A DNA stretch of 28,273 bases, from positions 1-28,273 of the forward strand of contig JALZUL010000001.1 of assembly GCA_023301665.1 (NCBI GenBank). The letters run 5' to 3'. The notes beneath the pieces were generated by a model, which ran no database searches, was not told the origin of the DNA, and saw only the letters and a list, made by a program, of their open reading frames with translations. The DNA comes from Ascidiaceihabitans sp. (GTDB lineage Bacteria > Pseudomonadota > Alphaproteobacteria > Rhodobacterales > Rhodobacteraceae). Shown here one piece after another: positions 8,550 to 16,327 of this stretch. Made by a program: the position numbers and the translations under genes. Position 1 is the first letter of the stretch, and each line of letters begins with the position of its first letter.

Positions 8550-9329
8550 ATGAGCCCGATTAAAACCCACCGAGAAGGCGCGATTTTGCAGGTTACGCTG
8601 GACCGCCCGAAAGCGAACGCGATCGATTTGGAAACAAGTCGGATTATGGGGCAAGTGTTCGCCGATTTTCGTGATGATTCAGAACTACGGGTGGCGATTG
8701 TCACGGGTGGTGGCGAAAAATTCTTTTGCCCTGGCTGGGATTTGAAAGCTGCGGCTGATGGCGATGAAGTAGACGGTGACTATGGCATCGGTGGATTTGG
8801 CGGCTTGCAAGAGTTACGCGATTTGAACAAGCCCGTTATCGCTGCGGTGAACGGCATTTGCTGTGGTGGTGGTTTGGAACTCGCTTTGAGCGCTGATATG
8901 ATTTTGGCGGCGGATCATGCGAGCTTTGCTTTGCCAGAAATTCGCTCTGGTACGGTTGCAGATGCGGCAAGTGTGAAGTTGCCAAAGCGCATTCCGTATC
9001 ACATCGCAATGGAGTTGTTGCTAACCGGTCGCTGGTTCGATCCGCAAGAGGCTAAGACTTGGGGTATCGTCAATGAAATTCTTGAGGGAGATCAGCTGAT
9101 GGATCGCGCATGGGAGTTGGCGCGCTTGCTCGCATCTGGTCCACCACTTGTTTACGCGGCGATCAAAGAAATTGTTCGTGATGCAGAGGATTCCAAGTTC
9201 CAAGATACAATGAACCGGATTACCAAGCGCCAGTTACCATCGGTTGATCGTTTGTACGCCTCTGACGATCAGCTCGAGGGGGCGCGCGCTTTTGCTGAAA
9301 AGCGTGATCCAGTTTGGAAAGGGCGCTAA
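8550..9329 (+). CDS. CaiD-like enoyl-CoA hydratase (crotonobetainyl-CoA hydratase-like)
   Basis: A 259-residue crotonase-fold hydratase. As remembered, it closely follows Escherichia coli CaiD: TLDRPKANAID near the N-terminus, PGWDLKAAADG, ASFALPE, and a C-terminal AFAEKRDPVWKGR that appears identical. The two catalytic glutamates of crotonases are present as Glu110 (GGGLELALSAD) and Glu130 (FALPEIRSG). The following loop reads TVADAASVKLPKRIP, lacking the Gly-Gly of the CaiD PDSGGVLRLPK segment and one residue shorter. CaiD interconverts crotonobetainyl-CoA and L-carnitinyl-CoA, so the expected reaction is hydration of a trimethylammonio-enoyl-CoA or a close analogue. It is the last gene of the cluster, three bases after the ligase stop, and its 3' end overlaps the convergent methyltransferase gene by four bases. 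Confidence 0.9.
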   Translation: MSPIKTHREGAILQVTLDRPKANAIDLETSRIMGQVFADFRDDSELRVAIVTGGGEKFFCPGWDLKAAADGDEVDGDYGIGGFGGLQELRDLNKPVIAAVNGICCGGGLELALSADMILAADHASFALPEIRSGTVADAASVKLPKRIPYHIAMELLLTGRWFDPQEAKTWGIVNEILEGDQLMDRAWELARLLASGPPLVYAAIKEIVRDAEDSKFQDTMNRITKRQLPSVDRLYASDDQLEGARAFAEKRDPVWKGR

Positions 9330-9952
9330 GCTTTCCGAAATAGGGCGACTGTTGCCATGTCTTTAGCATGATCGCCCGGTGCGTCTTTGCCATAGATGGG
9401 CAGCTCGCGAAGCTCAAAATTTGTAATTTTGTCGTGGATATCTTTGAATTTCTCGTCAAACCCGTCCCTTATGAAGTGCTCACTGTTGATCGATATGACG
9501 ATCCAACCACCAGACCTGACAAGGCGCAATACTTCGTCCAAAGCTTCTGGCCCGACGTGGCCGTGCGTAAAGGTCCCTGAACTGACAATGCCTGCATAAT
9601 GGCCAGTGTCTACGTCAAGGCCCGCAAGGATGTCACCTTGAAATAGCGCTTGGTAAATCCCCTTCGTTTTGGCAACCTCAAGCATCTGCGGCGTGATGTC
9701 CGTCGCATCAATGTGGTCCAGTCCGCGTTCACGTAACGCTTGGCCGCATAGGCCGGTTCCTGCCCCTACATCTAGGACAGGCTGATACCCACCCGCATTA
9801 ACGTAAGCCCGAGCAACATGTTCTGGCATGATATAGGCATATTCTTGTGCAAAAGATTGATCATAAGTATTCGCCCATTGCGCATATAGGCGTTTTGAAT
9901 CTTCGGGCGTCTTAAGGCTGTATGCACCATCAAGGTTAGGTTTGTTTTTCAT
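9326..9952 (-). CDS. Class I SAM-dependent methyltransferase
   Basis: A 208-residue Rossmann-fold methyltransferase. Motif I is VLDVGAGTGLCGQALRERG (about residues 59-77), followed by the acidic ribose-binding region DATDITPQMLEVAK, motif near FQGDILAGLD, and a post-III strand GGWIVISINSEHF. The N-terminal YAQWANTYDQSF pattern is common in the TPR-associated and Williams-Beuren type methyltransferases. The substrate cannot be read from the sequence. It is convergent with the CaiD-like gene with a four-base overlap and divergent from the SDR gene at 10028, so it is probably a single-gene transcript from the 75-base gap. There is no link to the upstream pathway beyond proximity. Confidence 0.87.
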   Translation of the reverse strand: MKNKPNLDGAYSLKTPEDSKRLYAQWANTYDQSFAQEYAYIMPEHVARAYVNAGGYQPVLDVGAGTGLCGQALRERGLDHIDATDITPQMLEVAKTKGIYQALFQGDILAGLDVDTGHYAGIVSSGTFTHGHVGPEALDEVLRLVRSGGWIVISINSEHFIRDGFDEKFKDIHDKITNFELRELPIYGKDAPGDHAKDMATVALFRKA

Positions 9953-10027
9953 GTCAGATCATGTGCCGACTCAAACGTGTTGTGCAAGCCCTTGCGTTCG
10001 TAAACCTATCGGTTCAACAAAGGGGGC

Positions 10028-10888
10028 ATGACCCAAACTCTTCTTTCCTTTGGTCACGGCTATTCGGCCCGTGCTTTAACGAAACTCTTGATGCCACAGG
10101 GCTGGCGCGTGATCGGGACAACCCGCTCGGCTGACAAGGCGCGCGAGCTTGAGGCTGAGGGCGTTGAGGCTTTGATATGGCCTGGTGATGATATGGGCGC
10201 AGCACTAGAGGCGGCGGACCACATTTTGATCTCAGCGGGACCTAAAGACGATAGTGACCCCACCCTAGCTTTATTGCGAGAACAGATTACGAAAAAGGCA
10301 CGGTCGTTGCGTTGGGTCGGTTATCTATCGACGACTGGCGTGTACGGCAATTATGATGGAGCGTGGGTGGATGAGGCAACACCGCTGAACCCAACAACTA
10401 AGCGTGGACAAGCACGCCAACGTGCTGAGGCGGAATGGGCCTCGATACCTGATCTACCGCTCCATATTTTCCGTCTTGCGGGTATTTATGGACCGGGGCG
10501 TGGACCGTTTTCAAAGGTTTTGAACGGCACCGCGCGACGGATCATCAAAGAAGGACAGGTTTTCTCTCGTATTCACGTCGAGGACATTGCCCAAATTCTC
10601 GAAGCATCAATTGTACGTCCAAATCCCGGTGCAGCTTATAACATGTGTGATGATGATCCTGCACCGCCTCAAGATGTGATCGCCCACGCAGCCACGTTAT
10701 TGGGCATGCCAATTCCGCCTGCTATTGCGTATGAAGATGCTGAATTCACTCCAATGGCACGCAGTTTTTATGCAGAGAACAAGAAGGTGCGCAATGACCG
10801 GATCAAGACCGAGCTGGGCATAAAGCTACTTTACCCAACCTATCGTGAAGGGCTTCAGGGGTTATTGGACAAGGTAAAGACAGCTTAG
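10028..10888 (+). CDS. SDR-superfamily NAD(P)-binding protein, YeeZ-like
   Basis: A 286-residue protein with an N-terminal nucleotide-binding fold (LLSFGHGYSARALTKLLMPQ, then VIGTTRSADKARELEAEG). The region YLSTTGVYGNYDGAWVDEATPLNP and the later LAGIYGPGRGPFSK resemble extended SDR epimerase-type proteins such as E. coli YeeZ. The usual YxxxK catalytic pair is not seen: the expected region reads NPTTKRGQARQRAE. This may therefore be a binding protein or an atypical enzyme. The substrate is unknown. The ATG is preceded by a purine-rich AAAGGGGGC. It converges on dxs, with 17 bases between the stops. Confidence 0.82.
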   Translation: MTQTLLSFGHGYSARALTKLLMPQGWRVIGTTRSADKARELEAEGVEALIWPGDDMGAALEAADHILISAGPKDDSDPTLALLREQITKKARSLRWVGYLSTTGVYGNYDGAWVDEATPLNPTTKRGQARQRAEAEWASIPDLPLHIFRLAGIYGPGRGPFSKVLNGTARRIIKEGQVFSRIHVEDIAQILEASIVRPNPGAAYNMCDDDPAPPQDVIAHAATLLGMPIPPAIAYEDAEFTPMARSFYAENKKVRNDRIKTELGIKLLYPTYREGLQGLLDKVKTA

Positions 10889-10905
10889 ATACATGGAAAA
10901 CCAAG

Positions 10906-12834
10906 CTAAGCGCGTACTTCACCGATTTGCGCTATATCGAGTAGGTCAAGAACCTTCGCCTCGATGTCATCGGCATTCAAGCCTGCAGTCGCATACATGT
11001 CCGCGGGATTTGCGTGATCTATGAAGGTGTCAGGCAGGACCATTGAGCGGTACTTGAAGCCGTGATCAAAGACACCCTCATCTGAAAGAAGCTGCGCGAC
11101 ATGGCTGCCAAACCCACCAACAGAGCCTTCTTCGATGGTGATCATCGCTTCGTGGTCGCGTGCCAATGACAAGATCAACTCGCGGTCTAATGGCTTTGCA
11201 AAACGAGCGTCAGCAATGGTTGGACTGATACCCCTAGCGGAGAGTTTTTCGACAGCTTTTTCGACTTCAGACAGGCGTGTACCAAAACTAAGGATCGCAA
11301 CCTTTGAGCCTTCCTTGACGATACGACCCTTACCAATCTCGAGCGGCATACCTTTTTCAGGTAAATCGACGCCATTGCCCTCTCCACGTGGGAAACGGAA
11401 TGCAATGGGCCCTTCATCATGTGCGGCGGCCGTCGCGACCATGTGTGCTAATTCAGCTTCGTCGGCGGCAGCCATAACCACAAAGCCAGGTAGATTTGCG
11501 AGATAGGCAATGTCAAACGCACCAGCATGCGTGGCGCCATCAGCTCCTACCAATCCAGCGCGGTCTATTGCAAAACGCACAGGTAGACGCTGGATCGCTA
11601 CGTCATGAACAACTTGATCATAACCTCGTTGAAGGAACGTTGAGTACATTGTGCAAAACGGTTTCATCCCACCTGCAGCAAGGGCAGCAGCAAAGGTCAC
11701 ACCGTGTTGCTCTGCGATGCCAACGTCAAAGCAACGGCTTGGGTACCGTTCTGCGAATAGATTTAATCCGGTGCCATCTGGCATGGCGGCGGTGATTGCA
11801 CAAATTTTGTCGTCTTCGGCAGCTTCTTTTAGCAGGTAGTCTGCAAAAACTTTGGTGTAGCTTGGGGCGTTGCTTGGCGCTTTTTTCTGCTCACCGGTGA
11901 GCACATTGAACTTTGCGGTCGCGTGTCCCTTGTCGCGGGCAGCTTCTGCTGGTGCGTAACCTTTTCCCTTTTTTGTGAGAACGTGGATTAGGATAGGCCC
12001 CGTGGCGCGCTGTTTTACGGTGCGAAGGACTGGCAGTAATTGGTCCATGTCGTGCCCATCAATCGGACCTAGATAAGAAAAGCCAAGTTGCTCAAATAAG
12101 GTGCCGCCTACGGCCAAACCTTTTACCATGTCTTTGGCGCGGCGCGCGCCCTCGCGGAAAGGTTCAGGTAACAGGCTTACAGCACCTTTGGCGGCGGCTT
12201 TCAGTTCTTGAAACGGCTCTTCAGCGTAAAGACGGCTTAGGTAGGCTGACATCGCTCCAACGGGCGGTGCGATCGACATTTCGTTGTCGTTGAGGATGAC
12301 GATCAAACGTTTGCCCAAATGCCCTGCGTTGTTCATCGCCTCATAAGCCATGCCGGCACTCATCGAGCCATCACCAATAACAGCAATCGCATCGCCCAAA
12401 CCTTCGGGGATCACACCACCTAAATCACGCGCTACTGCAAAGCCAAGCGCGGCACTGATGGAGGTTGAGCTATGTGCGGCTCCAAATGGGTCATAAGGGG
12501 ACTCAGATCGTTTCGTGAAACCGCTTAAGCCGTCTTTCTGGCGCAAGGTCCTAATACGGTCACGACGTTCGGTTAGGATTTTGTGTGGGTAGCACTGGTG
12601 ACCAACGTCCCAAATAATTTTGTCTTTTGGGGTGTCGAACACTGCATGTAAGGCAACTGTCAATTCTACAACGCCCAATCCAGCGCCAAGATGGCCGCCC
12701 GTTTCGGAAACGGCTGAAATTGTTTCAGAGCGGACTTCTTGTGCCAACTTTGCCAACTGGGCATCAGACAGCTGGTTTAGGTCCGCAGGGCGGCGGACGT
12801 TGTCCAGAATTGGCGTGTGCGGGCGGTCGGTCAT
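10906..12834 (-). CDS. dxs: 1-deoxy-D-xylulose-5-phosphate synthase
   Basis: Condenses pyruvate and glyceraldehyde 3-phosphate to DXP, the entry and main control step of the MEP isoprenoid pathway, using thiamine diphosphate. At 642 residues it has family length. Visible features include DVGHQCYPHKILTERRD, GAAHSSTSISAALG, the ThDP motif GDGSMSAGMAYEAMNNAG ending near LIVILNDNEMSI, and the pyrimidine-binding domain DVGIAEQHGVTFAAALA with TMYSTFLQRGYDQ. The C-terminal transketolase domain runs through MITIEEGSVGGFGSHVA. It is the last gene of xseB-ispA-dxs, nine bases after the ispA stop. Its need for thiamine diphosphate links it loosely to the thiBPQ transporter nearby. Confidence 0.98.
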   Translation of the reverse strand: MTDRPHTPILDNVRRPADLNQLSDAQLAKLAQEVRSETISAVSETGGHLGAGLGVVELTVALHAVFDTPKDKIIWDVGHQCYPHKILTERRDRIRTLRQKDGLSGFTKRSESPYDPFGAAHSSTSISAALGFAVARDLGGVIPEGLGDAIAVIGDGSMSAGMAYEAMNNAGHLGKRLIVILNDNEMSIAPPVGAMSAYLSRLYAEEPFQELKAAAKGAVSLLPEPFREGARRAKDMVKGLAVGGTLFEQLGFSYLGPIDGHDMDQLLPVLRTVKQRATGPILIHVLTKKGKGYAPAEAARDKGHATAKFNVLTGEQKKAPSNAPSYTKVFADYLLKEAAEDDKICAITAAMPDGTGLNLFAERYPSRCFDVGIAEQHGVTFAAALAAGGMKPFCTMYSTFLQRGYDQVVHDVAIQRLPVRFAIDRAGLVGADGATHAGAFDIAYLANLPGFVVMAAADEAELAHMVATAAAHDEGPIAFRFPRGEGNGVDLPEKGMPLEIGKGRIVKEGSKVAILSFGTRLSEVEKAVEKLSARGISPTIADARFAKPLDRELILSLARDHEAMITIEEGSVGGFGSHVAQLLSDEGVFDHGFKYRSMVLPDTFIDHANPADMYATAGLNADDIEAKVLDLLDIAQIGEVRA

Positions 12835-12843
12835 TGTGTTGTC

Positions 12844-13710
12844 CTAGTTCTTGCGTGCAACAACAAAGGCAGCTGCGTCACGAAGTACCTTAGCCTCATT
12901 GCCATAAATACTTAAGGCTTCTGAAGCAGTTTCCACCAATTGTGATGCGCGGCGTTTCGCCTCGTCTAATCCCAACAGTGATACAAAGGTCGCTTTCCCA
13001 GCATCGGCGTCTTTGCCTGTAGCCTTGCCAACGGTTTTTGCGTCGCCTTCGACATCAAGAATGTCATCAGCGATCTGAAACGCGAGACCAAGCGCTTTGG
13101 AGTATGTCGTTAGTGGGCCAGTATCGGCCCCTGCCATACGTGCGCCAGCGGTTGCAGACCATTCGATCAAGGCACCAGTTTTACCCTGTTGTAAGATGGT
13201 GATCTGATCAAGAGTAAGCGGCGCACTTGCCGTTTCAGCTGCGATATCGAGCGCTTGGCCCAAAACCATCCCTTGAATGCCGCTGGCTTTAGCCAAGCTT
13301 GCCGTTAAGTCGATGCGCATTTCAGCAGTACCGACTTCGGGCCGGGTGACCATATCAAAGGCCAGTGTTTGTAATGCGTCGCCGGCCAGAACTGCTGTTG
13401 CCTCGTCCCATTTCTTGTGAACAGTAGGGAGGCCGCGACGCAAATCATCGTCATCCATACATGGTAAGTCGTCGTGGATAAGGGAATATGCATGCAGAGC
13501 CTCGATCGCGGTCGCAGGCCAAATAGCGGCACCTTCATCAACTCCATGCAGTCGAGCTGATTCCAAAACCAGAAATCCACGCAAACGTTTGCCGCCACGG
13601 GTTGCGTGCGCCATTGCATCCACAATGGGGAGGGGTTCGTATTGGGAAAAAGCCGTATCTAAATGCGTTTGGATCGCGTCGCCGCACTCGATTAGTCGCT
13701 GGCGGAACAT
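12844..13710 (-). CDS. ispA: Polyprenyl synthetase, farnesyl/geranylgeranyl diphosphate synthase type
   Basis: A 288-residue trans-prenyltransferase that extends DMAPP/GPP with IPP to farnesyl (possibly geranylgeranyl) diphosphate. The first aspartate-rich motif is HDDLPCMDDDDLRRG (residues 79-93), with the two-residue insertion typical of bacterial IspA. The second is QIADDILDVEGD (about 212-223). The substrate-binding GGKRLRGFLVLES is at 39-51 and GKTGALIEWSA at 176-186. The gene lies between xseB and dxs, the standard alphaproteobacterial arrangement, five bases after the xseB stop. Chain length cannot be fixed from these motifs, though the FARM type favours FPP. Confidence 0.93.
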   Translation of the reverse strand: MFRQRLIECGDAIQTHLDTAFSQYEPLPIVDAMAHATRGGKRLRGFLVLESARLHGVDEGAAIWPATAIEALHAYSLIHDDLPCMDDDDLRRGLPTVHKKWDEATAVLAGDALQTLAFDMVTRPEVGTAEMRIDLTASLAKASGIQGMVLGQALDIAAETASAPLTLDQITILQQGKTGALIEWSATAGARMAGADTGPLTTYSKALGLAFQIADDILDVEGDAKTVGKATGKDADAGKATFVSLLGLDEAKRRASQLVETASEALSIYGNEAKVLRDAAAFVVARKN

Positions 13711-13715
13711 GGGGG

Positions 13716-13958
13716 CTAGAGGCCTTCGACAGGTTTAAGGCCAGCTGCGTTTCCGTTGCCATCTAGCGTAATCGCGGCAACTTTTTCCTCGGCTTCTTTT
13801 AGCTTGGTTTCGCAGCGGGCTTTGAGCAACGCACCACGTTCATAAAGTGAAATAGATTGATCCAGCGCCACGTCACCACGTTCGAGTTGGCCAAGGACCT
13901 GCTCGAGTTCAGCCATGGCTTGCTCAAAGCTCATTTCTTCTACTGGTGTTTCGGTCAT
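13716..13958 (-). CDS. xseB: Exodeoxyribonuclease VII small subunit
   Basis: An 80-residue helical protein, the small subunit of exonuclease VII, which degrades single-stranded DNA together with XseA. The conserved SFEQAMAELEQVLGQLERGD, VALDQSISLYERGALL and CETKLKEAEEKV match the XseB family almost end to end. It leads the xseB-ispA-dxs operon, a common gene order. The ATG at 13958 is preceded on the minus strand by a 128-base gap from petR that contains a 17-base palindrome at 14000-14016. XseA is not in this window. Confidence 0.95.
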   Translation of the reverse strand: MTETPVEEMSFEQAMAELEQVLGQLERGDVALDQSISLYERGALLKARCETKLKEAEEKVAAITLDGNGNAAGLKPVEGL

Positions 13959-13999
13959 GTGATGGCCTTTGTCTGGTTCTTGCGTGAGTATATTTGAGG

Positions 14000-14016
14000 A
14001 AGATCATAATGATCTT
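14000..14016. repeat. Perfect 17-base palindrome upstream of xseB
   Basis: AAGATCATAATGATCTT is an 8+1+8 perfect inverted repeat about 42 bases upstream of the xseB start and 71 bases beyond the petR stop. It could be an operator near the xseB promoter, or a leader hairpin. No T-run follows, so a terminator is less likely. No regulator can be named. Confidence 0.4.
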
Positions 14017-14086
14017 ACCTGGGTGATGCCAGATGGCGTTTGTGCAATCGGCAAGTAGTTTTGGGAGCGTTTTGGTGCGGGTGGCC

Positions 14087-14788
14087 TTAATCTGGTGCCA
14101 ACATGTACCCAGCGCCCCGAACCGTTTGCAGATAACGTGGCTGTTTAGGGTTGGTTTCAATCTTGCGCCGTAGGCGTGTGATTTGAACATCGACAGCACG
14201 CTCTTGGGCTTGTCCACGATCACGTCCAAGATCCTCAACCAATTTGTTGCGGCTGATTGCTTCACCGGGCTTCGCCGAAAAAATCTTCATCAATTGCATT
14301 TCGGTTGCTGTGAGGCGGACGAGGTCTTCGCCTTGCCACATTTCTCCGCGTTCAAGATCATAACGGATCGCGCCAAGATGCAGGATTTTTGGAACCGTAT
14401 CTTCAGATGGGGTTTCAGGCATACGACGTAAGACTGCATTGATACGTAACAGCAGCTCTTTGGGTTCAAATGGCTTGGGCAGGTAATCGTCGGCACCAGC
14501 TTCTAACCCTTCGATGCGATTTCCGGTCTCGCCTTTTGCTGTCAGCAACAAAATCGGCATCTCGCTGTTTTCGCGTACCCAACGGCAAAGGGATAGACCG
14601 TCTTCGCCCGGCATCATCACATCTAAGATCATCATGTCGAAATCCAGCCCAGACAAAATCCGTCTCGCATGTTCGGCGTCGCGCGCGGCAGTGACAAGAA
14701 AGCCGTTTCGCATCAAGAATTTCTGTAACAACACACGGATACGTTCATCATCATCGACGATCAGTAGGTGGGCGTCTAGTTCGCTCAT
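14087..14788 (-). CDS. petR: OmpR-type response regulator, PetR-like
   Basis: A 233-residue two-component response regulator. Receiver residues are intact: acidic VDDDE near 11-15, phospho-acceptor Asp56 (MILDVMMPGEDG), Thr83 (LLLTAKGE) and Lys105 (DYLPKPFEPKE). The C-terminal winged helix (about 135-230) contains VRLTATEMQLMKIFSAKPGEAISR, VDVQITRLRRKIE and LQTVRGAGYML, the OmpR/PhoB DNA-binding pattern. Its start overlaps the stop of the upstream MarR-type gene by four bases. In Rhodobacter capsulatus the petP-petR pair has this make-up and lies next to petABC; here petABC is about 9.7 kb away. No histidine kinase is encoded nearby. The PetR name rests on the gene pair and family resemblance rather than a search. 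Confidence 0.85.
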   Translation of the reverse strand: MSELDAHLLIVDDDERIRVLLQKFLMRNGFLVTAARDAEHARRILSGLDFDMMILDVMMPGEDGLSLCRWVRENSEMPILLLTAKGETGNRIEGLEAGADDYLPKPFEPKELLLRINAVLRRMPETPSEDTVPKILHLGAIRYDLERGEMWQGEDLVRLTATEMQLMKIFSAKPGEAISRNKLVEDLGRDRGQAQERAVDVQITRLRRKIETNPKQPRYLQTVRGAGYMLAPD

Positions 14789-15297
14789 GATCCAGTCTCC
14801 TTAAGGCGCGTGTAGGCGTGCTGCATTTCGGTATCCATCATTGCCTCTAACACAGTGCGAAAGCCAGCAACAGCCTCGGGCCCTGCGTCACGAAATGCAC
14901 TGCGCATGCGAGCCCTTTGCGCATCCGATAGTGCCTGCTCTAATTTGTGCCCTTCCTCAGTGAGGAATAGATGGCGTTCACGTTTGTCGATTTTGCCGAC
15001 TTTGCTTTCGACCAACCCCTGATCGATCAATGTCCGCAGCACACGATTCAGCGATTGCTTTGTCACGCCAAGTATATTGAGCAAATTGTTAACGGTTGTT
15101 CCGGGGGCGCGGTTTATAAAGTGAATAGCGCGGTGGTGCGCCCGTCCGTAGGCCATATCGGCCAGTATGCGATCGGGATCAGCTGTGAAGCCGCGATATG
15201 CAAAGAACATCGCTTCTATTCCCTGCCGCAATTGTTCGTCGGTTAAGAAAAGAAGGCTCTCACCATGGTGGGCTGAGGTGTTGCGTCCATCGGGCAT
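14785..15297 (-). CDS. petP: MarR-family regulator, PetP-like
   Basis: A 170-residue MarR-type winged-helix regulator. The DNA-binding region is APGTTVNNLLNILGVTKQSL and LRTLIDQGLVESKVGKIDKR, followed by HLFLTEEGHKLEQALS. The start is placed at ATG 15297 because AGGAA lies nine bases upstream; a TTG at 15303 would give two more residues but poor spacing. It overlaps petR by four bases (ATGA), so the two are translationally coupled. MarR proteins usually repress their own operon and respond to small ligands. It is divergent from ilvE, and the gap of about 160 bases contains candidate promoter elements. PetP in Rhodobacter capsulatus is the matching partner of PetR. Confidence 0.84.
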   Translation of the reverse strand: MPDGRNTSAHHGESLLFLTDEQLRQGIEAMFFAYRGFTADPDRILADMAYGRAHHRAIHFINRAPGTTVNNLLNILGVTKQSLNRVLRTLIDQGLVESKVGKIDKRERHLFLTEEGHKLEQALSDAQRARMRSAFRDAGPEAVAGFRTVLEAMMDTEMQHAYTRLKETGS

Positions 15298-15348
15298 AAT
15301 CAATTGTTCCTGATCACTATCACATTGTTACAGTATAAGTCAGCCTTG

Positions 15349-15377
15349 TTGACATTCCAAGTTCAAAGCGCTATCCA
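15349..15377 (+). promoter_or_regulatory. Candidate sigma-70-type promoter for ilvE
   Basis: TTGACA at 15349-15354 is followed after 17 bases by TATCCA at 15372-15377. The -35 box is perfect and the -10 box matches TATAAT in four of six positions. It is in the petP-ilvE intergenic region, about 80 bases upstream of the ilvE start. Seen by eye only. Confidence 0.4.
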
Positions 15378-15456
15378 ATTGTACGTTTTGCGCAATATTA
15401 TGTCCACACTGGATCCTTTTGCGCAACTTGTGATAAATTATATGGAGGTTACCGCA

Positions 15457-16326
15457 ATGGCCGGTGGTTATGATGATCGTGATGGGAAGATTTGGCTGGA
15501 TGGCCAGCTGGTCGAATGGCGTGACGCGAATGTCCATATTCTGACCCATGCTATGCACTATGCGTCTTCTGTCTTTGAGGGCGAGCGCTGCTACTCCGGT
15601 AAGATTTTTAAGTCCCGTGAGCATTCAGAGCGCCTTATAACCTCAGGTAAACTGATCGATTTTGATATTCCGTATTCAGTTGATGAGATTGAAGCGGCGA
15701 AAGAAGCCGCTCTAAAGGCGAATGGTTTGACCGACGCGTATGTGCGCGCCGTTGCGTGGCGTGGTGCAGGCGAAGATATGGGTGTCGCATCAGCTAAGAA
15801 CCCAGTCCATATGGCTGTGGCCTGCTGGGAGTGGGGCAACTATTATGGTGACGCTAAGATGAAGGGTGCCAAGCTCGATATTGCGAAGTGGAAGCGCCCG
15901 TCACCTGAAACGGCACCTTCGCAAGCAAAAGCCGCTGGTCTTTACATGATTGCGACGATGTCCAAGCATGCAGCTGAAGCCAAAGGCTGTTCTGATGCGA
16001 TGATGTTTGATTACCGTGGCTATATTGCGGAAGCGACTGGTGCGAACATCTTCTTTGTAAAGGACGGCGAGGTCCACACGCCACTTGCAGATGCATTTTT
16101 GAACGGCATTACACGCCAAACTGTGATCGGGATGCTTAAAGAAAAAGGCGTTACTGTGCATGAACGTGTAATTATGCCGGACGAACTGGAAGGGTTCGAA
16201 CAGTGCTGGTTGACGGGTACTGCTGCTGAAGTGACGCCTGTTGGACAGATTGGCGATTATAACTTCGAAGTTGGTGCGCTGACGCGTGACATTTCGGAAA
16301 GCTACGAAAAGCTTGTCCGCGAATAG
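15457..16326 (+). CDS. ilvE: Branched-chain amino acid aminotransferase
   Basis: PLP-dependent class IV aminotransferase for leucine, isoleucine and valine. The start is set at ATG 15457 (MAGGYDDRDGKIWLDG), preceded by GGAGG with eight-base spacing; the frame is open back to 15304, but those 51 codons look noncoding. The product is 289 residues. Features are HYASSVFEGERCYSG near 35-48, the candidate PLP lysine Lys158 in PSQAKAAGLYM, GYIAEATGANIFFVKDG near 188-204, and LADAFLNGITRQTVIG. The final TGTAAEVTPVGQIGD is typical of IlvE. It is divergent from petP and is followed directly by a small NTF2-like gene. Confidence 0.96.
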   Translation: MAGGYDDRDGKIWLDGQLVEWRDANVHILTHAMHYASSVFEGERCYSGKIFKSREHSERLITSGKLIDFDIPYSVDEIEAAKEAALKANGLTDAYVRAVAWRGAGEDMGVASAKNPVHMAVACWEWGNYYGDAKMKGAKLDIAKWKRPSPETAPSQAKAAGLYMIATMSKHAAEAKGCSDAMMFDYRGYIAEATGANIFFVKDGEVHTPLADAFLNGITRQTVIGMLKEKGVTVHERVIMPDELEGFEQCWLTGTAAEVTPVGQIGDYNFEVGALTRDISESYEKLVRE

Positions 16327-16327
16327 C

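Noticed and set aside
10883..10911. GCTTAG/CTAAGC hairpin as terminator between the SDR gene and dxs
   Set aside because: Only six base pairs, formed mostly by the two stop regions, with no T-run.
15304..15456. N-terminal extension of ilvE
   Set aside because: The added residues look noncoding, contain the candidate promoter, and the GGAGG before 15457 marks the real start.
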